Positions 1 through 6,078 of a stretch of 22,886 nucleotides of DNA are shown in pieces; positions within the stretch are counted from its first letter, which is position 1; every line of letters starts with the position of its first letter. Source of the DNA: an uncultured Prevotella sp. (GTDB lineage: Bacteria > Bacteroidota > Bacteroidia > Bacteroidales > Bacteroidaceae). The notes below the pieces were generated by a model. That model was not told the DNA's origin. It worked only from the letters and a program-made list of their open reading frames with translations, and searched no databases. The position numbers and the translations under genes are program-made. Location: positions 1-22,886 of the forward strand of contig CAJLYG010000027.1 in NCBI GenBank assembly GCA_905210845.1, in the 5' to 3' direction.

Positions 1-855
1 CGTGGGATTGACCCGGATCGCGATATCCGTCAGTGCCAGGTTGGCATCGTATTTATTCTTACAGTTCACGTCAACGATCTGCCCGATGACATCAGTCCCG
101 CTGGTGAGGTCATCCGCCGTCTTAGCAGGGCCCTGCACCGTTACCCCAATGATATAGTCTGCCCCCATCTCCTTCGCGATGTCTGCGGGGTAGTTGTTGC
201 GCAATCCTCCATCCACCAGCACCTTATCGCCGATCCGCACTGGGGTAAATGCCCCAGGGATCGCCATGCTGGCACGCATGGCCTGTGACAGGACACCGTG
301 ATGGAAGTCATATTCCGTATTGTCCACGATATTGGTGGCTACGCAGGCAAATGGGATCGGAAGCCGATTGAAGTCCATGGAATCATGATACCCTACCGTC
401 AACCGGTCAAAGAGGGCGGCAAGGTTCTTTCCTTGGATGGCTCCCCCTACCGTCGCCAACGAGCGTTTCTTCTGGAGGTTGATGGTCTTGGTAAAGGCAT
501 ACGTGGCATTTTTCTTGCGTTCCGACAAGCTCCGGTCACTCACGTCATCCCGGTCGGAAAGGACATGCAGCCAGTTCTGGACCCTTACCATGGAATCCAA
601 CCGATAGGAATCATACCCGATCGAGTACAGTCCGCCGATAATAGAACCCATCGACGTACCCGTGATGATGTCAACCGGGATCCCGGCTTTCTCGATGACG
701 CGTAGCGCCCCGATATGGGCCATGCCCTTGGCTCCGCCCCCACTCAACACGACAGCCACTTTCTTCCGGGGGGAGGACGGAAGACTGTCGCCTTGGGCAC
801 GCACAGAAGAAGTGCCCAGGACTGCCAATAACAGGAAAAGGAATAATTTCTTCAT
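1..855 (-). CDS. Patatin-like phospholipase, secreted (partial, C-terminus beyond window)
   Basis: The minus-strand frame is open from an ATG at 855 to the window edge (285 codons), so the C-terminus is missing. Residues 1-20 form a signal peptide (MKKLFLFLLLAV, cleavage near VRA/Q). The patatin fold follows: oxyanion loop SGGGAKG at residues 38-44, nucleophile elbow GTSMG at 66-70 (Ser68) and catalytic DGG at 215-217 (Asp215), the complete Ser/Asp dyad of a lipid acyl hydrolase. In Bacteroidetes, secreted patatins of this type often carry POTRA and beta-barrel domains further on, but that part is not visible here. The gene lies 48 nt downstream of queF, yet a promoter-like sequence sits right at its start, so it may be transcribed separately. 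The substrate is unknown. Confidence 0.9.
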   Translation of the reverse strand, partial: MKKLFLFLLLAVLGTSSVRAQGDSLPSSPRKKVAVVLSGGGAKGMAHIGALRVIEKAGIPVDIITGTSMGSIIGGLYSIGYDSYRLDSMVRVQNWLHVLSDRDDVSDRSLSERKKNATYAFTKTINLQKKRSLATVGGAIQGKNLAALFDRLTVGYHDSMDFNRLPIPFACVATNIVDNTEYDFHHGVLSQAMRASMAIPGAFTPVRIGDKVLVDGGLRNNYPADIAKEMGADYIIGVTVQGPAKTADDLTSGTDVIGQIVDVNCKNKYDANLALTDIAIRVNPT

Positions 856-863
856 GATAGGGT

Positions 864-893
864 CAAAGATAATCAAAGGTAACAATCCATCAA
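864..893 (-). promoter_or_regulatory. Candidate promoter of the patatin gene
   Basis: On the minus strand, TATCTTTG (871-864) fits the Bacteroidetes -7 box TAnnTTTG. A TTG at 893-891 lies exactly 19 nt upstream, as expected for the -33 box. A second -7-like TACCTTTG lies a few bases upstream. The -7 box is only 8 nt from the ATG at 855, so a transcript from here would be leaderless or nearly so. Assigned by pattern only. Confidence 0.4.
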
Positions 894-903
894 GGGACAG
901 GGA

Positions 904-1374
904 TTAACGTCCCAACTGATGGTTCATGAAACGGTGACGTGCCAGCTCTTCATACTGAGTGCCGGGACGACCATAATTGGCGTAGGGATAGATGCTGATC
1001 CCTCCGCGCGGCAGGAAATAGCCCGTTACTTCAATATATTTCGGATCCATCAACTTGATCAGGTCCTTCATGATGATGTTCACGCAGTCCTCATGGAAAT
1101 CCCCATGATTGCGGAAGCTGAACAGATAAAGCTTCAGGCTCTTGCTTTCCACCATCCGCTGGTCCGGCACATACATGATGCGAATCTCGGCAAAGTCGGG
1201 CTGACCCGTGATCGGGCAGAGCGAAGTAAACTCGGGACAGTTGAACTGCACCCAATAATCATTCTCCGGGTGCTTGTTTTGGAATGTCTCCAACACTTCC
1301 GGAGCATAATCCGTCCGATAGGACACCTTCGTCCCAAGCGCATTCAATCCTTCTTCTTTTCTCTCCATATCCAT
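904..1374 (-). CDS. queF: NADPH-dependent 7-cyano-7-deazaguanine (preQ0) reductase QueF
   Basis: QueF reduces the nitrile of preQ0 to the amine of preQ1, a cytoplasmic step of queuosine tRNA modification. The 156-residue product matches the short single-domain (Bacillus-type) enzymes. Visible family residues: the thioimide-forming cysteine in [12 protein letters not shown] (Cys53) with Asp60, the [13 protein letters not shown]/substrate motif starting at Glu76, and the FHED segment (His94, Glu95). These correspond to B. subtilis Cys55, Asp62, Glu78, His96 and Glu97 with a constant offset of two. The ATG at 1374 directly abuts the yhhQ stop codon (TAAATG), which implies translational coupling. 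A second in-frame ATG two codons later is also possible. It should share control with yhhQ through the upstream preQ1-type leader. Confidence 0.97.
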   Translation of the reverse strand: MDMERKEEGLNALGTKVSYRTDYAPEVLETFQNKHPENDYWVQFNCPEFTSLCPITGQPDFAEIRIMYVPDQRMVESKSLKLYLFSFRNHGDFHEDCVNIIMKDLIKLMDPKYIEVTGYFLPRGGISIYPYANYGRPGTQYEELARHRFMNHQLGR

Positions 1375-2064
1375 TTATAAACTAAAGAGTTTGAAAACAT
1401 TATAGCTGATGCCATTGTCATAGACATCTTCCCCCTCATGCAGCTTCACTTTTTTGACCACCTGATTGGTAATCGGGAAGACGATCACCTCGTACACGGT
1501 CTTCAGGACCACTTGCCACAACATCAAGGCAGGCAATTCGCTCGCAGGAACGGGTCCCAACAAGGCGAGAGGAAAGAAGATGAGGGAGTCTACGCTCTCG
1601 CCCCAAACAGTGCTTAGGATCGCGCGGGCAAAGAAGTTCTTGCCTCCCGAAGAGACTTTCATCCTGCTCATCACGTAAGCATTCACGAAGGAACCCGCTA
1701 AGAACGCGACGAACGAAGCGGCGCAGATTCGGGGAGCCAATCCAAAGATCGCATGGAAACCCGCATCATTGTTCCAAAACGGCGCTCCTGGTATCGCGTC
1801 GCATAAAGCTCCCATCGACACGAAAAAGAAATTCATCGCGAACCCTAACCAGATCAACAGGCGCGCCTTGCCGTATCCCCATACTTCACAAACACAATCA
1901 TTGATGATGTAGGAGATGGGGAACACCAACAGCCCACCTGTCAGACTGATCCCGCCTACTGAAATCTGTTTTGTCTCCAACACATTTGCCGTGATCAGGC
2001 AAACGCAAAACAGTGTACTGAAAAGCATGAACAGTACACTTACCTTACTTTTACTTTTTTCCAT
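1375..2064 (-). CDS. yhhQ: YhhQ/VUT (DUF165) family queuosine-precursor transporter
   Basis: An integral inner-membrane protein of 229 residues with about six hydrophobic segments, starting with SVLFMLFSTLFCVCLITANV. It carries hallmarks of the VUT/DUF165 family: the early LITANVLETKQI segment, FPISYIINDCVCEVWGYGKAR after the second helix, and the later STVWGESVDSLIFF stretch. E. coli YhhQ of this family imports the queuosine precursors preQ0 and preQ1. The gene is co-transcribed and abutting with queF, which consumes preQ0, so the pair forms a precursor-salvage unit. The ATG at 2064 is only 2 nt from the last pseudoknot strand of the proximal preQ1-type aptamer, so translation is probably ligand-controlled. 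No strong Shine-Dalgarno is present. Confidence 0.93.
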   Translation of the reverse strand: MEKSKSKVSVLFMLFSTLFCVCLITANVLETKQISVGGISLTGGLLVFPISYIINDCVCEVWGYGKARLLIWLGFAMNFFFVSMGALCDAIPGAPFWNNDAGFHAIFGLAPRICAASFVAFLAGSFVNAYVMSRMKVSSGGKNFFARAILSTVWGESVDSLIFFPLALLGPVPASELPALMLWQVVLKTVYEVIVFPITNQVVKKVKLHEGEDVYDNGISYNVFKLFSL

Positions 2065-2066
2065 TT

Positions 2067-2097
2067 CTTGTTTTTATAGAGGTTGACCAAGCACTCT
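2067..2097 (-). promoter_or_regulatory. preQ1-I-like riboswitch aptamer, proximal copy
   Basis: Read on the minus strand from 2097 to 2067, the RNA has AGAG (P1 5' side), TG, CTTG (pseudoknot 5' side), a short loop, a single C, CTCT (P1 3' side), the A-rich tail ATAAAAA and CAAG (pseudoknot 3' side). AGAG pairs with CTCT and CTTG pairs with CAAG, giving the H-type pseudoknot of preQ1-I. The C just before CTCT sits where the ligand-pairing cytosine lies in known examples, and the tail closely resembles the B. subtilis one. P1 is 4 bp, one shorter than usual. CAAG ends 2 nt before the yhhQ ATG, so ligand binding should occlude the ribosome. The downstream genes (transport and synthesis of preQ1) are the expected targets. 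Confidence 0.78.
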
Positions 2098-2127
2098 CCT
2101 TGTTTTTAAAGAGGTAACAAGCACTCT
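2098..2127 (-). promoter_or_regulatory. preQ1-I-like riboswitch aptamer, distal copy (tandem)
   Basis: This has the same order of elements as the proximal copy: AGAG, TG, CTTG, TTA, C, CTCT, TTAAAAA, CAAG, reading minus strand 2127 to 2099. Both helices (AGAG/CTCT and CTTG/CAAG) form perfectly. Loop bases differ from the proximal copy while the paired bases are kept, arguing for a conserved RNA fold rather than a recent copy. Only one base (2098) separates it from the next aptamer. Its tail reads ACAAGGAG, which looks like a Shine-Dalgarno, but no suitable start codon follows. Confidence 0.72.
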
Positions 2128-2146
2128 GTTAAGAATATTCCGGCTG

Positions 2147-2154
2147 CAAAGTTA
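2147..2154 (-). promoter_or_regulatory. -7 box of the yhhQ-queF promoter
   Basis: Minus-strand TAACTTTG fits the Bacteroidetes -7 consensus TAnnTTTG. Transcription would begin near 2141, placing both aptamers in a leader of about 75 nt. No clear TTG was found at the expected -33 distance. Confidence 0.5.
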
Positions 2155-2196
2155 CACATTTTTATACAAAAACGTGTAGACTTCCCAGACTTTCAT

Positions 2197-3160
2197 CTAT
2201 GAGAACCAAGGATGCCCCATGGCACCCATCACCAAATAAGTCAGGTAGGCGAGGAAAATCAAGACCAAGACGACACCTTCCCAACGGGCAACTGTGTATT
2301 TCGTGAAGCTGAACATCCATAAGAGCAACATCGATACGACCATCACCGACATGTCCACTAAGGTGATACCGGAATAGGACATCGGAGAGATCAACCCGGT
2401 CACGCCTAAGATCATCAGGATGTTGAAGATATTCGAGCCTAAGACATTGCCAATGGCAATTCCACTGTTCCCTTTCCGCGCAGAGACCACGCTCGTCGCC
2501 AATTCTGGCAGTTCTGTCTGGCAGCGACGTGCCACCCGCCACAATGGTCAGTCCGATAATGGCATCGCTCACGCCAAGTGCCTGGGCTACCTTCGTCGCT
2601 CCTTCCACAAACACCTCACTGCCCCCAATCAGCCCTGCCAAGCCTACCACCATCAGGAGGGCAGACTTCCAGCCACTATACACGGTCGCGGAGGATGAGC
2701 TGTCCGCACTTCCCTTTTTAGCTCCCTTCACTGTATAATACATGTACATCAGGAACAACAGGAACATGGCACCTGCGTCGAAACGGGAGATCGAGCCATC
2801 CAGGCAAAGGATCAACAACAAAAGAGAGGCGACCACGCCCACGGGGATGTCCACCTTGACCGTCTTCTTCATAATGGCCATGGGCGCTACCATGGCAGCC
2901 ACGCCCACGATCAGCAAGGCATTGAAAATATTGGAACCAACCACGTTCCCCACTGCCAGGTCTGGTGTCCCCTTTAAGGCGGAAACGAAGCTGACGCAAA
3001 ACTCCGGCATGGAGGTGCCCATCGCCACAATGGTCAACCCAATGACCATCTGGGAGATGTGCAACTTCGTCGCAACGCTCACCGCACCATTGGTGAGCCA
3101 ATCTGCTCCTTTCACTACCAAGACAATGCCGATTACAATCAGGATGATATTCAGTATCAT
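2197..3160 (-). pseudogene. CaCA-family Ca2+/Na+ (K+) antiporter, frameshifted by a 13-bp duplication
   Basis: The gene starts at ATG 3160 and encodes a YrbG-like cation/Ca2+ antiporter with two inverted repeats. The first alpha repeat is intact (MGTSMPE, then GNVVGSNIFN). The reading frame continues to GGTSLP of the second repeat and then shifts. The remainder (ELATSVVSARKG, GNVLGSNIFN and the last helices to a TAG at 2197) lies in another frame. The break coincides with an 8-bp direct repeat tctggcag at 2504-2511 and 2517-2524 (plus strand). Removing 13 bp restores one frame of 316 residues, the normal family length. As read, ribosomes entering at 3160 make a product ending in an unrelated tail (out-of-frame stop near 2162), without the second-repeat acidic residue or the second GSN motif. 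It could be a pseudogene, a phase-variable gene or a sequencing or assembly error. Confidence 0.9.
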
Positions 3161-3640
3161 AGAATTTATTTGAATGTGGGTGCAAATTTAATAAAAAACC
3201 TCGAATGCCCACCTGACTCCGCCACTTTTTTATGGAGAAAGATGATCTCCCTTGTTATCAAGGGCTGATAGAGGGCACAGGATACGATTTCACTTGTATT
3301 TCAACATGTCAAAGAACGATGCACGAAAAGATGACTTCTTCCCGGATGGAGATGACCTTTCAGAGGCTAATCCATGACCTTTCAGGTGCTAACCGATAAC
3401 CTTTCATAAGGCAGGAGATGACCTCCTGCAACCGGGCGGAGATGGCCCGGACGGAGTGTCACTTTCCCCTTCCCCGCCTGGTGCTTTTTGCTCCGCCCCA
3501 GTAACAGGACCCTTGTCGCATGTCCGCCCGCGCCGCCGCCACGCGCGAATATAAGGTACGCGCACGAATAGCCAGAAGCAAAGGGCTTTTCGCCTACCAA
3601 TTTGAAGTACATAGTCTACTTTTATAACCTTTATTCTCCG
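3161..3640. other. Intergenic region between antiporter and DUF1016 gene
   Basis: A minus-strand TAAATTTG at 3190-3183 is a possible -7 box for the antiporter, without a clear -33 box. The middle holds a run of degenerate 22-bp repeats listed separately. From about 3430 to 3560 the sequence becomes noticeably G+C-rich. I see no convincing gene. Short frames through the region lack family motifs. Confidence 0.5.
3330..3438. repeat. Degenerate 22-bp tandem repeats
   Basis: Five consecutive units of 21-22 bp begin at 3330, 3351, 3373, 3395 and 3417. Each starts with a form of GATGACCTTTCA (gatgacttcttc, gatgacctttca, catgacctttca, gataacctttca, gatgacctcctg). The second halves are looser, with gctaa shared by units 2 and 3. 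The period is constant, but there are no unique spacers, so this is a decayed minisatellite and not a CRISPR array. Function unknown. Confidence 0.65.
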
Positions 3641-4501
3641 ATGATTGGAAATCGTCCACAGGCTGTGGATGATTTGGAGGAAAAAAATCTTCAACACACT
3701 ATAGACGATTCTAATGATATGGTTATGCAGAATCGTCCACAGGCCGTGGAAGATTTCAATAAGAATATTCTTTTCTCTATTCCATGGGGACACCATCGCT
3801 TTATTATTGACAAGTGTAAAGGCAATGTCAAGAAGTCGATCTTCTTCGTTCGCAAGACTTTAGAGAACAATTGGAGTCGGAATGTTCTACTCAACTGGCT
3901 TGACACCGACCTCTATGAACGTGAGGGTAAAGCTGTGAACAATTTCAAGAATACACTGCCTGCACCACAAAGCGATTTGGCACAACAGATAACGAAGGAC
4001 CCTTATTCTTTCGACTTCCTTGCTCTGCGTGAGAATTATGACGAGCGTGACCTTGAAGATGCACTAGTCAACAACGTAACTCACTTCTTGCTTGAGTTAG
4101 GCAAGGGCTTCTCTTACATGGGGCGTCAGTTCCGGCTGGCGGTTGGCAAACAAGAGTTCTTTCCCGACCTGTTGTTCTATAATGCCCATATTCACGCATA
4201 TATAGTCATCGAACTCAAAGTAAAGCCATTCAAACCTGAATTCCTTGGGCAACTGAGTTTCTATGTATCTGCTATTGACCATCAGTTCAAGACAGATATT
4301 GACAACCCGACTATTGGTTTGCTAATCTGTAAGGATAAAGACAATATCGTGGCAAAATATGCTTTGGATGCCTATAAGCAGCCTCTTGGAGTCTCAGAAT
4401 ATGAGTTCTCAAAGCTGATACCAAAAGACTTCAAGTCAACATTGCCATCGATTGAAGAGATCGAAGATGAGTTGAAGGATAAATTAGACCGTTCATTATA
4501 A
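3641..4501 (+). CDS. DUF1016 (YhcG-type) PDDEXK nuclease-domain protein, atypical N-terminus
   Basis: Residues from about 45 to the end match the DUF1016 family: IPWGHHR, then ENNWSRNVLLNWLDTDLYERE, NNFKNTLPAPQSDLAQQ, the KDPYSFDFL linker, and a PDDEXK nuclease core with Asp176 in FFPDLLFY and Glu191/Lys193 in VIELK, ending with GVSEYEF...LPSIEEIEDEL. The family is often found beside type I restriction genes and is suspected to act on DNA. At 286 residues it is shorter than usual (roughly 330-380). The helical N-terminal domain before IPWGHH is missing and replaced by two copies of an RPQAV(D/E)D segment. The ATG at 3641 was preferred; an in-frame TTG at 3602 would add 13 residues. Downstream restriction fragments suggest it is a remnant of a larger locus. 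Whether it is functional is unclear. Confidence 0.8.
   Translation: MIGNRPQAVDDLEEKNLQHTIDDSNDMVMQNRPQAVEDFNKNILFSIPWGHHRFIIDKCKGNVKKSIFFVRKTLENNWSRNVLLNWLDTDLYEREGKAVNNFKNTLPAPQSDLAQQITKDPYSFDFLALRENYDERDLEDALVNNVTHFLLELGKGFSYMGRQFRLAVGKQEFFPDLLFYNAHIHAYIVIELKVKPFKPEFLGQLSFYVSAIDHQFKTDIDNPTIGLLICKDKDNIVAKYALDAYKQPLGVSEYEFSKLIPKDFKSTLPSIEEIEDELKDKLDRSL
3650..3755 (+). repeat. Two 81-bp-spaced copies of a partly palindromic sequence inside the DUF1016 gene
   Basis: The sequence aatcgtccacagg occurs at 3650 and again at 3731. Each copy continues into a near-palindrome centred on tccacag/ctgtgga; the first copy is the better palindrome. The 81-bp offset is a multiple of three, so both copies encode NRPQAV(D/E)D. 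The sequence looks like an inserted or shuffled repeat replacing the normal N-terminal coding region. Confidence 0.6.
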
Positions 4502-4519
4502 CAACGACTTAATGCATAA

Positions 4520-4622
4520 GGCAATGAACGCGTGACAAATTGTCACGGGTTGAAACTGAAAGCAGCCGACGGCAAGATGCGCATGACTGATGTTGCCGAC
4601 CAAGAACTAAAGATGTTGGGAC
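4520..4622 (+). pseudogene. Fragment resembling a BRO-type antirepressor domain
   Basis: One frame reads VTNCHGLKLKAADGKMRMTD then VADQELKMLG, with no start codon or continuation. TNCHxLKxxAxDGKxRxTDxAD resembles the second half of the BRO-N antirepressor domain found in Bacteroidetes phage-like proteins and stand-alone paralogs. The rest of the gene is absent, and the frame gives way to the HsdR-like fragment just after it. The identification is from memory of the family pattern and is moderate at best. Confidence 0.4.
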
Positions 4623-4817
4623 AATATTGTCTCCGATGGCATCACACTGCTGAAACTGCGCCCTGATATTTCGTTCTTTGTCAACGGTATTTCCATTGGT
4701 TATTTTGAACTGAAGAGCATCACCAATGGTCAGAATGCCAAAAAACACGAACGAAAGAAAATCATCACCGACCAGCTTGAGGATGCACTCGATGACGACA
4801 ATGTGAAGAGAAACTGA
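4611..4817 (+). pseudogene. Fragment of a type I restriction enzyme R subunit (HsdR N-terminal nuclease domain)
   Basis: The frame ending at TGA 4815 encodes SDGITLLKLRPDISFFVNGI, SIGYFELKS, then NGQNAKKHERKKI and TDQLEDALDDDNVKRN. The spacing of RPD...FFVNG...ELK is that of the HsdR N-terminal PD-(D/E)xK nuclease domain (RPDIxFFVNGxxxxxxELK). Upstream and downstream parts of the roughly 900-1000-residue subunit are missing, and a stop (4608-4610) precedes it in frame. It is best read as debris of a deleted type I restriction-modification locus, consistent with the neighbouring DUF1016 gene. Confidence 0.6.
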
Positions 4818-4941
4818 TGTAAGGGAGGCTTTGAGAAGAATACGCGTCCTTTCAATAAAATCTTAACCTATCGCAATAAAAAACATGGCTTACTGGTTAG
4901 CATTTTTAGATGCTCAGTGATATAGCAAGCAAAAAGGCGAG

Positions 4942-5427
4942 ATGAAGAAAGCAGAACTGGAACGACTTTTCAAGGAGTATTACCCCGAGATGTACCAACG
5001 GGCACTTACCATTCTCTACGACCGGCAGGAGAGTGATGATGTTGTCTGCGGTATATTCGAGGTGCTGCTCAGGCAAGATATGGAGCTGTTGCCTGACAGG
5101 GCAGAGCCGTATTTGCTGAAAAGCGTCAGGAACGAATGCCTGAAGAGAATCCATCAGAAGTCGAATCGTGAGCGGCTGATGCAGTTCTATGCGAAGGAAA
5201 GGCAGATTGATGAAGACCTGAAGAAAGACGAAGAACGGTTAAGCCGTTTGCAGGCCATCGCCCATCGTTGCCTCACCCAACAGGAGCAGGATATCTTCCA
5301 CATGCGTTTCCTGGAAGGACTGGGCTATGATGACATTGCCCGAGGACTCGGCATCAGCCGTGTGGCAGTATGGAAGCACCTTTCTCATCTCGTTAAAACG
5401 TTAAAGCAACAATTCAATAATCACTGA
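4942..5427 (+). CDS. ECF-type RNA polymerase sigma factor
   Basis: A sigma-70 family protein of 161 residues with regions 2 and 4 only. Region 2 spans about residues 5-65 (LFKEYYPEMYQRALTILYDR, then AEPYLLKSVRNECLKRI). Region 4 spans about 105-155, with LTQQEQDIFHMRFLEGLGYD and the helix-turn-helix IARGLGISRVAVWKHLSHLV. AAGGCGAG precedes the ATG. It is the first gene of a tightly packed three-gene set with a membrane anti-sigma factor and an outer-membrane barrel, the layout of Bacteroidetes cell-surface signalling systems. It should direct transcription of its own operon and perhaps others when the anti-sigma releases it. No TAnnTTTG promoter was seen just upstream, compatible with autoregulation. 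The target promoter is unknown. Confidence 0.92.
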   Translation: MKKAELERLFKEYYPEMYQRALTILYDRQESDDVVCGIFEVLLRQDMELLPDRAEPYLLKSVRNECLKRIHQKSNRERLMQFYAKERQIDEDLKKDEERLSRLQAIAHRCLTQQEQDIFHMRFLEGLGYDDIARGLGISRVAVWKHLSHLVKTLKQQFNNH

Positions 5428-5430
5428 GCC

Positions 5431-6075
5431 ATGACTGAAGAAGAGAAAACAATGCGGCTGTTGGATGCGCAAGCGCATCCCGAGCATTACTCCGACGAGG
5501 AGATAGGCGAAATGCTTGATGATACCAAGGACGTGTCCGACCTGAAGCGCGCCCTTGCCGATGAGGACGCAAGGAAAGAAATGATAGACGTGGAGGACGC
5601 CTGGAGCAGGTTTGAGTCCAGGCAACATCCGGCAAGGCGCTATGCTCCGATGAAGATTGCTGCCTCGGTCATCGGCATCCTCTTTGCTTGTGCCTTTGCA
5701 TACGCAGCAAGTGTAAAGCTTGGCATTGTCAGCAATCCTTTTCAAAAGGAGGTCGCAGTAAAAGCAAAGACAACGGCGGTTGCCACAGCAAAGAAAGACA
5801 GTGCGCAAGACACGCTGACGCGTACGATGCCAAAGAAAGCCGATGAGACTCCGAAAGTCATCAACTTCGACGACGAGGAGCTCGAAGCGATACTGTCTCA
5901 GATGGCTGCGTTCTATCATGTGAAGGTCAGCTACGTTCATGATGTCGTCCGACATATCCGCTTGCATTTCAAGTGGAATCAGGCGAACAGCCTTGACGAT
6001 GTCATCACTTTGCTCAACAGTTTCCAACAGATAGACATTGTCCGGAAAGGGGATACCATCATCGTAAACGACTAA
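5431..6075 (+). CDS. Minimal membrane anti-sigma factor with C-terminal DUF4974/STN-like domain
   Basis: The gene starts 3 nt after the sigma-factor stop. The 214-residue product has a charged cytoplasmic N-terminus (about 1-70, with HPEHYSDEEIGEMLDD), one membrane helix (about 72-94, IAASVIGILFACAFAYAASV), a Lys/Ala-rich linker and a periplasmic C-terminal domain (about 140-214). That domain has the DUF4974 pattern: INFDDEELEAILSQMAAFYH, HIRLHFKW and the closing IDIVRKGDTIIVND. Typical Bacteroidetes anti-sigma factors have a FecR domain between helix and DUF4974 and are around 300-390 residues; that domain is absent here. Position and topology support holding the ECF sigma factor at the inner membrane and touching the barrel protein in the periplasm. 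Confidence 0.8.
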   Translation: MTEEEKTMRLLDAQAHPEHYSDEEIGEMLDDTKDVSDLKRALADEDARKEMIDVEDAWSRFESRQHPARRYAPMKIAASVIGILFACAFAYAASVKLGIVSNPFQKEVAVKAKTTAVATAKKDSAQDTLTRTMPKKADETPKVINFDDEELEAILSQMAAFYHVKVSYVHDVVRHIRLHFKWNQANSLDDVITLLNSFQQIDIVRKGDTIIVND

Positions 6076-6078
6076 GTC

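Noticed and set aside
298..705. Plus-strand open frame opposite the patatin gene
   Set aside because: The minus-strand frame has a signal peptide and the complete patatin motifs, so this is a shadow.
919..1380. Long open frame on the plus strand opposite queF
   Set aside because: It is the complement of queF with no recognisable protein family; queF has all its catalytic residues.
2098..2127. Distal aptamer tail ACAAGGAG as a ribosome site for a leader peptide
   Set aside because: The only nearby start-like codon is a GTG one base away, too close, and its frame stops after a few codons.
3330..3438. Possible CRISPR array
   Set aside because: Units are directly adjacent with no unique spacers, they are degenerate, and no cas genes are present.
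3602..3640. TTG start for the DUF1016 gene
   Set aside because: The added residues match nothing in the family and an in-frame ATG at 3641 is available; neither start restores the missing N-terminal domain.
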